DNA of 64,000 bases from Hanleya hanleyi (GCA_036873755.1 JAVTVY010039217.1:62001-126000), one strand, 5' to 3'; positions 1-13,082 are shown, numbered from the stretch's first letter. Program-made: numbers and translations. The notes: a model not told the origin generated them from the letters alone.

Positions 1-513
1 TAAGCTGAATGGGATCAAGTTGCATATTTATACATGGTGTTGTAAATCATTTTATGAAATATTACGAATGTGTTCGATGAACACACCTTGTAGATGTCAA
101 GATGCATATGATCCAGTAATTTGGAGAGATATTTGGAAAATGTTGCACAGAATAGCGTCTGAAATGAAAGTGAAACAGCTACATTTTAAACTTGTTCACA
201 AAATTGTACCCTGTAAGGTCTATTTGTGCCATAGACTTAAACTGAAAAACATTTACATTGTATGCGAAATGCCACGTTTTGGATGAATGTAAAGAACTAC
301 ATTGACAGTATGACTAACCAGTTTTTGAGTAGTTTTGATATTAGAGATGACGAAATTTTGCATGGAGTGTTTAGAAATTCTTCTTATACGAATTTCATAA
401 ATTACATACTTTTACAAGCCAAGTTTTTCATTTACCGTCATAAAGTTTTGGAAACAGTCCCATTCTTTCGGCAGTTCTTAAAAGAATTCAAATATATGTT
501 CAAATTTTATTGA
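1..513 (+). pseudogene. Non-LTR retrotransposon ORF2 C-terminal fragment
   Basis: Two overlapping open stretches (20-286 and 262-513) read as one decayed LINE C-terminus with a frameshift near 265-285: a Trp-rich helical segment (IWRDIWKMLHRI, LHFKLVHKIV) followed by a region resembling the CxxC...HLFWxC zinc-knuckle tail (FWMNVKNYIDS). The family is not identified. It is cut by the window edge and appears different from the LINE at 5.8-16.2 kb. Confidence 0.6.
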
Positions 514-1217
514 AATCAAACGTAAAATTTAACTTTCAAAATCAGCTAGAATTGATCTTGCAATGATGGTCATACGGGAGTCATGTCGTTTTATCGGCTG
601 TTTTCCCCTTTGTATTCAGTCGTACGGTAGAGACGGTATATTTTCAATGTTTTGAGACACGCCTCTTTTCACGTGGTGAAAAGTTTGTATTATTTCAACA
701 TTACGGCACATTGTATACACAAAAATATACACTGTATTCATCTATGCCTCGTGCGCCCTGGTCAGGTGTCGTTCCATGCATTGCAACAATGTGAAATCTA
801 TGTTTAAATATTAACGACACAAAGTGTATATTCTAATTTTCAAGTATGCAACCCACATGGGCAGGGGGCACGTGGCAGGGGTGTGTCTTGGGTGAATCGC
901 TGTGATGAATCAATGATTGATTGCGCCCACAAAAGTCTAGGGAAATCACGCGGTGGGGGCGTGGCTTATTTCACTTCACCATTAATATTGTTTGATTACC
1001 CAGATTGACATTCCGCATGCCGTGAAGCTGTATAGCTCGTGTTTTCTTGTATTTCTTGTATTTATCATAATAAGGTACAGTGTCTACAAGAAAGTGGTAA
1101 ACTTTCTCACATAAATCTTATCATATTAAGTCTTGCAATATTTACCATATATGATATCTGGGTTAAATTCGTCATATTAAGCATTAACACAATGCTATTC
1201 TGTGGGTGGCGGCTTCT
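514..1217. other. No gene recognised
   Basis: AT-rich sequence with no supported exon or recognisable element. Confidence 0.5.
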
Positions 1218-1332
1218 TTGTTGCTGTGGGGCTGACGTTTCGTTGGAGATACTTCCGACTTTTTCGGAGCTAATGATTAGTTTTGGGAGAGTTGGAGGTG
1301 TCTCCGGCGAGGCGTCGGCTCCACAGCAATAG
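1218..1332. repeat. Imperfect palindrome (foldback) with long open frames on both strands
   Basis: Two arms of about 57 bp meet at a short AT centre (TAATGATTA) near 1273. Both arms begin at their outer end with TTGCTGTGG. The arms differ at roughly a quarter of positions. Because of the symmetry, both strands translate to similar peptides (CGADVS...SAPQQ and CGADAS...SAPQQ), so neither ORF is evidence for a gene. Confidence 0.75.
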
Positions 1333-1399
1333 AGAGGTTGTTCATAGAATGGCATTGTGTTATATACGCCAACTTCTAAATGCCTATCAAAGAAATTAT

Positions 1400-1560
1400 A
1401 TTACGCATTATTAAACTATTAAACATGCCCTGTAACCCCTGACCACGCGGCATTGTAAGGGTATATTGTGTAAAAACGTGGTTAACTGTTTAATAAATGC
1501 CCAGTGGTTTGTTTGTCCAGGGCTTAACTGAAAAAAAAAAAAAAAAAAAAATATTGACCA
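1400..1560 (+). mobile_element. Retroposon-like 3' end with poly(A)
   Basis: A 21-base A run at about 1530-1551 follows sequence with AATAAATG about 35 bases upstream, consistent with a retroposed 3' end on the plus strand. Source family not recognised. Confidence 0.4.
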
Positions 1561-1734
1561 ATAAATCTCTGAAACTGGTATGGCCTGTTTAGAAGAAAAT
1601 AGCTTTTGGAAAACTATGCGTCACAAAATCTTTGACAGGTTAAGTGGATTACAATCTTTATTTCATTGTAATTGTTATTTTATTTTTTTGTTTTCATTTC
1701 TTATTGTAAACCTAATTATAGTCCGAGCTTTCTC

Positions 1735-2345
1735 TGCACCCATCTTCTCCAACCAAGATGGTAAATCAGAGGAATACCATCTAGACGTAACGCTGTGAAA
1801 ACTTCGTGCGAAATGTTCGCCGATATTTTACGAGATCCCCTAATAAGCCAATCACGACAATTTCTGCCTTTGCTCCCTGACTTCACGGAGATTAACATCT
1901 TCAGTGCAAAAAGCAAGGTTTTCAAAACCCCATTTTGCTACCCCTAAACATCATTTCTAACACATGTGTTTTGAAACCCCGCAATTGTATGTTTGAAAAC
2001 GCGCCGTGTTGTTCGAAACACGAAATTTGAGGCACAGAAACACCGATACAAAGGTTTCAAACACAGGTTTTTTGAAACCCCATAACGCGGATTTGGGCGT
2101 TTATTCATCGATTCCCAAGTTTGATCTATCAAAAATGATATACCGGTACTGTAATACTCAAACTACCGCAAGAAATTACCACAACCGGATAATCTTCAAC
2201 TAAGTGATACCGTTAATTAATTGTTTAATTTACCGTAGTTATTTTCTTCTGCTTTCAACAAGCTAGCCTCCTGATTGGCTAACAAATGTAGTTTAAAATT
2301 CACATGAGATTTATATAGAGCTGAATTCAGATATAAGGGGTGGTT
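1735..2345 (+). repeat. Dispersed repeat, copy A
   Basis: Shares interspersed matching blocks with 49595-49915 in the same orientation: a block around GACGTAACGCTGTGAAAA...ATAAGCCAATCA and a second block around GGCTAACAAATGTAGTTT...GATTTATATAG. Coding function not apparent. Confidence 0.55.
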
Positions 2346-2665
2346 CTACAGTAAGGGCCAGTTTCAACTGGCAGAAGTCCGAATTTTTCAATCCAACATT
2401 TCAGCATTTTCGGGGGTATGATTTGTTACGAGAGAGTTTTTTCTTTACAATAATGATATTTTAAGCGATTGATGGAAAATATTTCTTGGAAAACGGTCAG
2501 TTTTGAATTTATATAGTTAATCCTCTGTCATCTACGTCACAACAAAGATGCAAAAGTTCCCAGCTTCCCATATAAAATTTGATTCTATTTTCAGATGTCC
2601 TGTCTGGACACACTTTTTACAATCTTCTCTGGTTATATTTTGATATATATTTCCCAATGATATTC

Positions 2666-3961
2666 TATGGTGTTCTATTTGGGCCAATTTGATCTCGCGC
2701 GTCGACTTGCAAAAGTCGACGTCGCGTTTTAAAACGCGACGTCGCCCGTCGCGCGTCGCCTTTTGCAATGTTAAAGAGATAGGCCAAAACTCGACGTCGT
2801 GTTTCAAAAGTCGACGTCGACTTTTGCCCTATCTCCTAACATTGTAAAAGTCGACGCGCGACGCGCGACGGCGAGGGCGACGTCGCCTTTCAAAACGCGA
2901 CGTCGACTTTTTCCGTCGCGCGTCGACTTTTAAAAAGCGCGACGGACATTCACGTCGCGCGTCGCCTTTTAAAAAGTCGACGCGCGACGCGCGACGGACA
3001 TTCGCGTCGCGCGTCGCCTTTTGGTTTACAAAAGTGCGCATGTCTGGGGAGCATGTATTCCATATTGTTCACGAGACATAATAAATTATCAATCAAATTA
3101 TCAATTGAAGTTTGCCACTATACGTTGTACAAACGTATGGTGTTCTATTTGTGCCAATTTGATCTCGCGCGTCGACTTGCAAAAGTCGACGCACGACGCG
3201 CGACGCGAAAAGTCGACGTCGTGTTTTGAAACGCGACGTTGCTCTTTCCGTTGCGCGTCGACTTTTACAATGTTAAAGAGATAGGCCAAAACTCGACGTC
3301 GTGTTTCAAAAGTCGACGTTCGAGTTTTGGCCTATCTCTTTAACGTTATAAAACCCGACGCACGACGCGCGACGGAGAGGGCGACGTCGCCTTTTAAAAC
3401 GCGACGTCGACTTTTGCCGTCGCGCGTCGAGTTTTGATTCTTCAAAAAGGCGACGCACGACGCGCGACGCAAAAAGTCGACGTCGCGTGTTGAAAGGCGA
3501 CGTCGCCCTCTCCGTCGCGCGTCGACTTTTACAATGTTAGGAGATAGGGCAAAAGTCGACGTCGACTTTTGAAACACGACGTCGAGTTTTGGCCTATCTC
3601 TTTACCATTGCAAAAGGCGACGCGCGACGGAGAGGGCGACGTCGCCTTTTAAAACGCGACGTCGACTTTTTCCGTCGCGCGTCGAGTTTTGATTCTTCAA
3701 AAAGGCGATGCACGACGCGCGACGCAAAAAGTCGACGTCGCGTTTTGAAAGGCGACGTCGCCCTCTCCGTCGCGCGTCGACTTTTACAATGCTAAGAGAT
3801 AGGCCAAAAGTCGACGTTGACTTTTGAAACACGACGTCGAGTTTTGGCCTATGTCTTTAACATTGTAAAAGTCGACGCGCGACGGAAAGGGCGATGTCGC
3901 GTTTCAAAACACGATTGCAAGTCGACGCGCGAGATCAAATTGGCCCAAATGGAACACCATA
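2666..3961. mobile_element. Very CpG-rich foldback element(s) built from GTCGAC/GACGTC words
   Basis: Left ends beginning TATGGTGTTCTATTTG occur at 2666 and 3136, and the inverted right end finishes CACCATA at 3961. TIRs are about 46 bp and nearly identical, with TA at the outer edges as expected for Tc1/mariner-like insertion. The interior is a mosaic of inverted copies of short words (AAAGTCGACG, CGCGACGCGCGACG, CTTTAACATTG). Frames rich in Arg, Ser and Asp (RRASRVDF and similar) are open on both strands only because of this composition. Confidence 0.8.
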
Positions 3962-5045
3962 ATATTCCTATTGCAAAATGTCACACAATACATACAATCC
4001 TCTATTCATAGGACCAAAATTCGATTACTTCCAAAATAATATTCTTTGTTGACTTCTGAATATCAAAGAAACAGACCAATCATATTTTCATTCTTTCTTA
4101 TCATGAATGTGGATACATGTAGAATAATATACGTATTTTTCTATATCAGTTTGAGATTGATTATCATCAAATATCGTCAAAAATGTCTCTCGTGACGTAG
4201 ATGACACCCATGATGTAGATGACAGACTGTGATGTAGATGACCATTTTCCACATTTGGTCTACACTGTCCGAGAGATTGAATCAATCCCACTCAATATTT
4301 TTGGGTAAAAATGTGACAGACCCAGAGTCATTTTCGATTTTTACCCCCAAAAATTGGCTCAAAAGGAATAAAAAAATTTGTGTTAAAATCAAATTTGACC
4401 ATTTTATGGGGGTCCGTCACGTCTATAACCAAAATTATTAAGCCAGAGTGACTCAATCTTTCTAACAGTTTCGCCCCCGCTATATGGGCTGAGGGGTGAA
4501 AATGTGAGAATAGGTCAGTCAGTCTAATTGGAAATGTTCTATAGTTCATTACCAGTTGCACAAGTATGATTTTGAAGGGTCTAAATTGAATTTTTCAAAA
4601 GAATTCACCAAGATACAGTAATACTAGAATTTGATCAAATAGATCAAGGCCATGCAGTCCTCATGGGCCATTCCCAGTTGTATAGTTATGTTATATTAAT
4701 TTTGAAAGCTCAGCAATCCTTCAAGAGATATTGTGTTGATCGCGACAAGCAAGACGGACGGAACACACAGAAAATGCCCACTGGCTCAGAAATTGGTTGA
4801 GGTTTGTTCTCTGCTATCACATCCACATAACCTGTTCTTAGCATAAACATGACAATCAGCGATTATACAACTTCATCTCACGATATGCGTAACAGCTTTA
4901 ACTCGGTGTGGGCGATGTGCTGTCAATTGTCGTATTAACAATGTTCAAGCTGCTTGGTTATCAACGTGTGGATCGGCTCTCTGCATCCAGATATAAACTA
5001 ACTCAGGAACAGGCAGTTGTGCCCACCCTTATCAAAATGAAAATG
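3962..5045. other. No gene recognised
   Basis: AT-rich DNA. A short stretch at about 4570-4770 (including GACAAGCAAGACGGACGG) may be a worn Helitron-like 3' end. No exon supported. Confidence 0.4.
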
Positions 5046-5770
5046 TTGAGGCAATATTACGGCAACATAATTTTGTTGTCAGAACTGAGAGAAACAGGGT
5101 TTTACACTGCCACAGCTAGCGATAACAATTTCTGGCGAAATTGCGGCAACAGTTCAATCTTTGGAATATTGCCACAACCCTTTTTCTGGTAACAATAATG
5201 CCGCAACCTGCGGTGACAATTTCTGGTGATATTGTGGCAATATTCTCAAACTCTATGGATTTGACTTAAATAACAATTATCTTGACAATTTGACACAAAT
5301 AAATTAAACTAGAATGGGGGCTATCATGCACTGATCCATATAATCATAACAATTACTCAATACATACTAATATCTAATTTACAGAATGATTATTGTTAGT
5401 CTCTGATGGAATCTAGAGCACCCATACACTGGGTAGCCAGCATTCCAGATATATCATGTGACATAAATCAGTTGCCATCAACTAATGCTTTTGCATTGGG
5501 ATCTTGACCTATGCTTTGCGATTTGTTCGCATGGAGCTTGCTGCGTGCTCATCGCAATGAATTTGCTGCACAAGTGCGAGGCAACGTCATTTGCATGTCA
5601 ATAATATGTAAACATGCTGCAAATATAAATGTTAACTATTCTCAGGAGTTTCTGTTCTGGCAATATTGACGCAGCATAGTCACTGTCCAGGTTATTCTAC
5701 AGTGTTGCCGGAAGTTTTCTTTCTGGCAACAATAATATTGGCGCAATATTGCTGCTGCAAGTAGTTGCCA
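5045..5770. repeat. Inverted-repeat element with GGCAATATT/TTGTTGCCAGAA arms
   Basis: Sequence near 5050-5085 (GGCAATATTACGGCAAC) is matched in reverse complement near 5715-5755, and other GGCAACA/TGTTGCC words recur between. The ends are not sharply defined. Confidence 0.4.
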
Positions 5771-6169
5771 GAAGCCTTATATTTTGTTAAGGGCACGGAC
5801 TGTACTCATTTACCGATGCAAACAGGGATTACACCTGATCGGTGGTATGATCACTTTGCAGAGCTGGGGACTATTCCACAGCACATGAGCGAAAAAATTA
5901 CCGAATTTGATAAACAATTATTGGTTGAGGAAAAATCCCCCACCTTCGGAATGCTTGATTTTAAAATAACATCAAAAGAAATAGCTGATGTTATCAAAAC
6001 ACTAAAAAGTGGTAAATCTGCAGGATCTGTTCTTATTCTTAATGAGATGCTGAAATATGGACAGGCTGAACTTTTACCATGTATAACAAAATTGTTGAAC
6101 TTGGTGCTAACTAGTGGTGTCTATCCCCGCAAGTGGCAACAGGGCTATATCACCCCAATACCAAACTAG
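5765..6169 (+). pseudogene. LINE reverse transcriptase fragment, N-terminal part
   Basis: Open frame with the linker and early RT region of a LINE ORF2: FKITSKEIADVIKTLKSGKS, EMLKYGQAELLPCITKLLN, YPRKWQQGYITPIP. It breaks exactly where KKGDP would normally follow, and that motif is found at about 9396, so the copy is interrupted by about 3.2 kb of inserted DNA. Confidence 0.8.
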
Positions 6170-6329
6170 AGCCTATGGGCTTTAATGAGATCTGGTAGCT
6201 GGGTTATTGGGGGATAAGTTTGTAATGAAATAAACGCACAATTATATATTTAATTTCAAGTTAGGCACAGGTGGCACCAGGCACGAATGTGTGTGGCTAA
6301 AACGCAATCACAAGTTACATAAACGCATC

Positions 6330-7105
6330 CTTTAACGTTTTAACTTCTTAAACGTGTAAAAATTGTAAAGCTTTAAAAAGTTTAAACGTTTAAACTTGAA
6401 CCAACCAATCAGATGTTATGAACTGACATTTTCCTGTTAAAAAAGCAAACGTTTCCAGTTGTAAATTCGCGACTTCAGACGTTTCCCGTCAAAAGAAAAA
6501 TTAGGTCTTTTAAAGGTTTCCGGTTAAAAGGATAACGTTTCCGGTTGTGATCGTCCAATCAGATTTTTTATTTGAGCTGCGTGTATTCCAACATCTACAC
6601 CAACACGTGCAAATCTCCACTGACAAACGTTTCCGGTATGTAGTGTATTTTAACCAATGAAAACCGTTCTTACAAATTAGGTTTTGGAGAATATCTTTGG
6701 CACCGGGACAATTTGCGCAGGACATGATGCACGGTGGGCATGAGGAATATTATATGCGCGAATATTTGTAAGGGTTATTTTGATTGGTTCAAACAGACTA
6801 CATAGCGGAAACGTTTTGCTAGTGGACATGTGTTGATGTTGAGGTTTGAACATACGCGGCAGCAATAAAAAAATCTGACTGGACGATCACAGCCGGTAAC
6901 GATTTCCCTTAAACCGGAAATATTTAAAAGTCTCGAATATTACTACTGGAAACGTTTGCCTTTTGACAGGAAACGTCTAAAGTATTGGACGTTACGACAG
7001 CAAACGTTTGCTTTTGGACAGGAAATGTCTTCCAAATGTCAATTCATGACATCTGATTGGTTGGTGCAAGTTAAACGTTTAAATTTATTAAACGTTTGGA
7101 TTTAT
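6330..7105. mobile_element. Long-arm foldback MITE inserted in the LINE
   Basis: Nearly the whole segment folds on itself. AACCAACCAATCAGATGT (6400s) pairs with CATCTGATTGGTTGGT (7050s), GTGATCGTCCAATCAGA (6540s) with CTGACTGGACGATCACA (6880s), and an inner block around GAAACGTTTTG/CAAACGTTTCC pairs across the centre near 6700. Arms are about 350 bp at moderate divergence. No transposase is seen. Confidence 0.8.
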
Positions 7106-7180
7106 GGCGCGAACGGCCCTTCTTAAAAGGTACCGACATAATGAAGTTGAACATACCAAAGAAAGGCAGTCCTAGGATAA

Positions 7181-7251
7181 AAGTAACTCCGAAAATGGAA
7201 GCCGAAATATAGAATATTATATCACAATGACTTCCATTTTCGGAGTTACTT
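7181..7251. repeat. Perfect 21-bp-arm hairpin
   Basis: AAGTAACTCCGAAAATGGAA (7181-7200) is repeated in perfect reverse complement at 7232-7251 across a 29-base AT-rich loop. The AAGTAACTCCG word also begins the arms of the hairpin at 62.1 kb, so they may belong to one family. Confidence 0.85.
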
Positions 7252-7861
7252 CTATCGTATTTTATGTGAAATTGATCTGTGGGAACAATGAAAGGTAGTC
7301 CTATAACGAGGCAAGTTGCACACGTTACGCTAACCATGTGTTACATGTACCCAATTAATTTCCGTCCAATTAGACACTACAGTAGGTGCTCATCCAACAT
7401 TGACCCAACCAAAATAGCTGAATTTTGCTCTTTATCTTGATACAAAATTTCTCCAATACGTCAGTTCGGGATTCCAGATGAACACCATGACCACCATGTT
7501 AATTTAACCAGCATAAAGAAAGCAATATGATACCTTCTTTAACATGATATTGTTGGTGTTGCGTTGAAACTGCAAACTGACCTGTTGAGAATTCGATGGA
7601 TAAAGGGGCCAGTGGAATGAAGTCTAGGCCTAAATACCCACAGAGGATTAAGGTCAGTTTGTACAACATACATGTACCTATTTGGAAATAAGAGAGATTA
7701 TACCTAGGGGTAAATAGAGATTGATTTAGTGTTATGAGTGAGAAGGGCTGGACATCAAGGTTGATGATGGTTATGTCACAAGTTAGGATAAGACAAGACA
7801 TGTATTACACTTCCTGGATATCCCACATGTTGACTGGTGGAGCATAAGATATGAAAAGATT

Positions 7862-8723
7862 CAATCTGATTAAAACGCAGACTTAATAAACCGCTCCTCT
7901 ATCGGACATTTCGCTGATTAAGATCTGGGACAGTTCCTATCTTAAATCTGTCGCGCATGTCAGACTGGCGACCAATCACAGTCCAGCCTCAACATGCGAG
8001 GAGCTTGTATTGGCGCTTTCCATTTGGAGGCAAAGCCAGCATTGCTCGGGCACAGTAAATGGAACGTGCACAATCAAGGCATTGCCAGCAGCCACGCCGA
8101 CTACGCGAAATGGAAAGCGCCCTATATTCAGTGGCGGCCAAGTTCAACGGGCGAGATCAAAAGTTATGGTGTGCCATGCGCGCCCGCATTGAAGCAGGAG
8201 CAACTGCAGATGTTTTCTTGCATGCTACGTAAAAAGACACTGTATAGCCGTTCTTCCTATTGGCTACGGGATATCTTTATGTTGCCGAGTGTACGGACGA
8301 GACGCAGAAATTTGCAACCCCCATGCAGGCAGCTAACGAAGTTCTTGCTGTCGACCCCAGTTCATGAGCGATCAACGAAGATTACTATTTGCTCCCCGTT
8401 GCTCTCTTTACTCCCCGTTGCTCTCTTTATTTAATGACAGACCAGGCGAAAAGATCAAGGGATATTTCTTGCACTTCTGGATATATAGGTACGGTTATTT
8501 TCTCTCATAAAATCAGTTCATAACTGCATCACAACAATAACGGAGATTAGGGGATTAGCCGTCACGCTATACTACGAGCCGTCTCATTGGGCGACTATTT
8601 GACCCGGAAACTATTCGATTCGGAGTTCATCTGACGGATTTGTTATAGGATCTGTCCCAGATCGTAATCAGCGACATGTCCGATAGAGGAGCGGTTTATT
8701 AAGTCTGCGTTTTAATCAGATTG
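7862..8723. mobile_element. Non-autonomous DNA transposon with about 72-bp TIRs
   Basis: Left end CAATCTGATTAAAACGCAG is the near-exact reverse complement of the right end (CTGCGTTTTAATCAGATTG, ending 8723), and the match runs about 72 bp inward to CTGGGACAG. An internal plus-strand frame of 146 codons (7994-8434) has no recognisable domain and is not called as a gene. No clean target duplication. Confidence 0.85.
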
Positions 8724-8912
8724 TGGAAAGATTATAAGATAATTTTATTGCGTGAAGTTTGTGCCAACATTAGGCTAAAACGCATACATAGAATGAATAA
8801 AATTGAACATACAAATACAGACATTAAGACACATTGGAACAAATGGTTAAACGTGTTACAAGACCTTCACATTGACAACACCAACAACAAGTACATGGAC
8901 AGGACAATTTAA
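8724..8912 (+). pseudogene. LINE-like C-terminal remnant
   Basis: Basic, Asn/Lys-rich frame (WKDYKIILLREVCANIRLKR, THWNKWLNVLQ) resembling the C-terminal region of invertebrate LINE ORF2. It belongs to the block inserted in the larger LINE. Weak call. Confidence 0.3.
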
Positions 8913-9395
8913 CAAGCATGCTGGTTGTAACACAATTGTGCCAACTATAAGATATGTTATAGCTTGCTCTTGTGAGAAAAGCAAACAGTGGCCTGCAAAG
9001 GTGATAATGAGACAATGGTGGCCAGGTTGGCTGCTATGGTAGAGCATCTCTCACATATACACCTAACCAGCTAAACTGTATAATTTACTCAGCAGATTTC
9101 AAGCTTTGGTAAAGTGACGATACCAGTCTGCCATACTTTAGAGCGTATTAATCTCATATTTTGTGGGAAAACAATGAACAGAGTAATATTTAATGCAGAT
9201 AAGGGATCAAATATATGCCAAGTGACTATTAGTGACCAAATATAGACAAACAAAAGCCTTTCAACCACTAAGGATCCCCAAAACTCATCTCTGTGGAACT
9301 ACTTTCATGCAGCGTAAGGCTATCCCCGCGAGTCGGTTTGCACTTTTGTCCATTTCCCTACAGCATTCTAAAGAGCCTCTGGCTAACGCCAGATC

Positions 9396-11209
9396 TCAAA
9401 AAGGTGACCCACACGAACCAGGCAACTATAGAGGAATCTGCCTCAACAGCTGTTTAGGAAAATTGTTTAACAGTATCTTAAATGTCCGTCTGGAAAAGTA
9501 TTTATAAATGAAAAGAATATTATTCACCCTACTCATGGAGTTAAATATATTTAACTCCATGCCCTACTCAACTGGGTTTTACAAAGAATGCCAGGACTAC
9601 CGACCATATGTTTATATTGAAATCCCTTATGGAAAAATATACTTCACGTCCAGGAGGAAAGCTGTATTGCTGTTTTGTCGATTTCACGCTGGGTTATTCC
9701 TTAAGATTTCCAAATTAGGGATAAGAGAGAATTTCTATAAGATAATTAAGAACATGTATAACGAATCCTCAGCAAGAGTAAGACTAGGAGATAAGTTAAC
9801 AAATGTATTTCAAACTCAAATAGGTGTTCGACAAGGCGACCCTTTGAGTCCAAATCTGTTTAAAATCTTTATCAATGACCTCCCAAACTATTTTGACGGG
9901 ACATGTTCCCCGGTTTCCTTAGGCAATATGCAGATTGATAGTCTAATGTATGCTGACGATGTGGCTCTATTATCCTCCACCGAAAATGGCTTACAGAAAT
10001 GTCTTGTTGGACTAGAACAATTTTGTAAGGATTGAGGTCTAGTAGTTAATATCGAAAAAACAAAATTATTAATTTTTAACAAACTAGGAAGGCTTATACA
10101 AACTAACTTGCAATATCAAGGCAAGGTGTTAGAACACACACAAACTTATACATACTTGAGGATTATCTTCTCGGCTTCTGGAAGCTTTACAAGAGCTAAA
10201 CTAGACCTACACAATCGTGGATTAAAAGCCTACTTTAAATTATGTAAACATCTGAATTTCCTGTCAGTTGACATGTCTACAGGTCTACATTTATATAGTC
10301 ACACCTAAAACCAATTCTACTTTATGGGAGTAAGATTTGAAGATTATTTAAAATCTCTAATGTTCAGAAATCCTTATTCGAATATTACAAAGACTGTATT
10401 GCTGAAAAGCTACATGTAAAGTTCTGTAAAACTTTATTAGGAGTACATAGGAAGAATACACATGATGCCGTGTTGGGAGAACTGGGTAGTTTCCCTGTAT
10501 ATCTAGACATAATTCTTAATATGATAAAGTACTGGTACAGAATTAGTACTGCGGATGTACATTCCCTTATGCATGAAGCATACTCATGTAATTTTGATTC
10601 AACTACTAAACTGCCACTTACTGACTGGGCCCGAAGTATTAACTTTATATTGCACCATTTCAATATGGAAACTGTCTTTCAAACTCCTGCTAAGTTCCAA
10701 CTTAATGATATTATTAAAAAAATCAAAGGAAAGCTGAGAATGGAATATAAATCATTATGGAAAAATAATGTCGAAAATTCTGCAAAGTTACGAACTTTTA
10801 GGATCTTCAAAGAACATTTTAATGAAGAAAAATATCTAAGTTTAGTGAAAAACAGAGAACATATAGAAAACAGCTTTGTGCTTTTCGGATAAGTGCGCAC
10901 AAGCTCCAAATTGAGCAGGGTCGCTATAAGAAAAGTAAACCGGAAGATCGCATATGTAATTTGTGTAATACTGGCGAAGTAGAAGATGAAAGACACTTCC
11001 TACTGAGATGTTCACACTTTAAAAAGTATAGAGAAATCTTTCTGCGCACTGTATCATTTCACTGCCCACTGTTTATCAAACTAGGAGTAGATGATCAGTT
11101 TATCTGGTTATTAACGAACGAACATCCTATATTATGTCGAAAGTTAGCACGATATGTAACTGAGTGCCTCCAAATTAGAAGCCTGTATTTGTACACCAAT
11201 GGCATATGA
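9396..11209 (+). pseudogene. LINE reverse transcriptase, main body, decayed
   Basis: Several consecutive frames with stops and shifts carry RT landmarks in order: KGDPHEPGNYRGICLNS (about 9400), GVRQGDPLSPNLFKIFIND (9820s), the catalytic box YADDVALLSS (9950s), a thumb and C-terminal domain, and a CxxC...HFLLRC zinc-knuckle (10960-11010). Length and order are normal for a LINE, but in-frame stops near 9505, 10033 and 10305 and a shift near 10880 make it non-functional. It continues the fragment at 5765-6169; its 3' tail resumes at 15621. Confidence 0.85.
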
Positions 11210-12639
11210 CACAGTTAGTCCAGTAAATCTAGCGCATTTTTGGGGTCAACCCACCACAAATTGCAACAGAATTTATTTCACTGCTATGCATTTCAGAAAG
11301 GTCCCCAAAATAACATACTAAAAGTCTACAATCCCATATGCATGGGAAATATCTTAATTTTCAAGTTGAAATTTGACGTCTTTTTCGCGAAATTTCAGTG
11401 TTTATCTGTCTCTTGCTCCTATAAGAAAACCTTGTACTTTGTAGTAAGCGTGAAAGAAATGGGTCATTACTTACACTCATTCCATTCGTTATCATATCAA
11501 GGTTATAATCAGCCTAAAATAATACCCTTGCACGAAAATATTTATGGAGAAATTCAAATGGCGGATGTATGGGGTCATTCAAAATCTGAACTTTTTACCA
11601 TTTTCATGACAGTCCAGGCAATCTATCTGGTTTTTTAGCTGGAACCAAAACAAATTGCAACAGAATTTTTTTCACTGCTATGCATTTCTAATAGGTCCAC
11701 AGAACAACAAACTAAATGTCTATCAAAATCTATTTGGTGGAGATAGAACTTTTTCTAAAACAAAGATACACCATCATGCTCCATTTAAGAAGGTAGAAAA
11801 TATTGGTTTTTCTCTGAATAAGGACAGTTTATCATCCAGAATTCCAATCAATACATGATGATCTAGGATACATTATTCTATGGTGGTGAAAACATTTGCA
11901 TTCTCAATAGATTTGCTCATAAAGGTAGATAGCAAAACGATAGTTCAGCACCAGGGTATATAATCATACATGGTAATATCCTGCCAGTTGGCATTATTTC
12001 CATTAGCATTGTTATCCGAAAGGGAACTGACAAGCTGTGATATATTTTCTTTAACCTATGACAATCACAGACAATACTTTCATTAACTTATAAAGATATA
12101 ACTCTATTATCACAAGCACGTAGCAAGTGTCGGGTCTGACATTCAATAGTGTTTGTACCTTGTTGAAAAAAAATGCAGCCCTGACAATCATTAGAGAAGG
12201 AGAGAGAAATTAGATTCAACGTCGCGTTTAGCAATAGTTCAGATATATAACGACAATCTGCCAAACATTTATGATCCATCACAATTGTTTTTAAGACAAA
12301 TGTTGTTGATGAAAGAAGAATAATTATGCAGATCCTAATATATCATTTAATTATCAAACAAATAATACTTTGAATTATAGGCAAAGTTGAAGGCATAACT
12401 TATCAAGTTTCATTTTACATTCTCGTTCATAGTAATATTATTAGGGGAAGTGACTTCTCATACATATAGTTGATGTCTTTTATTGGTATTCCTCATGAAC
12501 ACTGACATAAGTTGAGGAATATTTCACAGCACTATAAATCCCAATATCAGTCTTCGCCAATGACATTTTTAAAGGTCTGGGTTTGATGAGTTTGCATAGC
12601 TCAGTCGTTTGCTTTCTCCACACACACCTGAACAATCCA

Positions 12640-13082
12640 GGCCATGATCCTTACAGGCGTATCTGCTTCAGCTACAATCCTTCTTGCATTTCCACCTGAT
12701 AACCTCAAGTAACCCCTGAAGCTGTTGGCAGATCAGTTTTCGCAGGGAGAAACCGATTGAATTGTCCACTCCCATTTTTGTGGCTGCAATGGATGGTCTT
12801 CCCCTCAAGTCAATTCCTTCGTCTGGGTTACTACTATATAAAAATATAAGCGTTTTCTATGCTGCTGCAATAAATGACCTTCGTCGGGACTCCTATGACC
12901 TGGATGAACACTTCAGCTTGTTGGCGAAAAAGCTCAGTAACAGTTGTCTTCTTCAAGGCAGCACCTTTGTCAATGCCTATGGTCGGAATACTGTGTCACA
13001 GTCCAGAATGGCATGCACAGCAACATATTTGTACAGACTTGCATTCCCAGCACAGACTTTGTCTTCTTGACATTCCAAACTC
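12640..13082 (-). pseudogene. Decayed inverted copy of the same gene (left arm)
   Basis: Read on the minus strand, GTTTGGAATGTCAAGAAGAC at about 13063-13082 starts a diverged copy of 13877-14440, including the cysteine-rich end. The plus-strand ORF at 12762-13070 is its shadow. Confidence 0.6.

Noticed and set aside
2829..3832. Arg/Ser-rich ORFs resembling SR or histone-like proteins
   Set aside because: Open on both strands and in several frames because of the GTCGAC/GCGACG word composition.
7994..8434. 146-codon plus-strand ORF
   Set aside because: Lies within the 7862-8723 TIR element, no motif recognised, likely chance.
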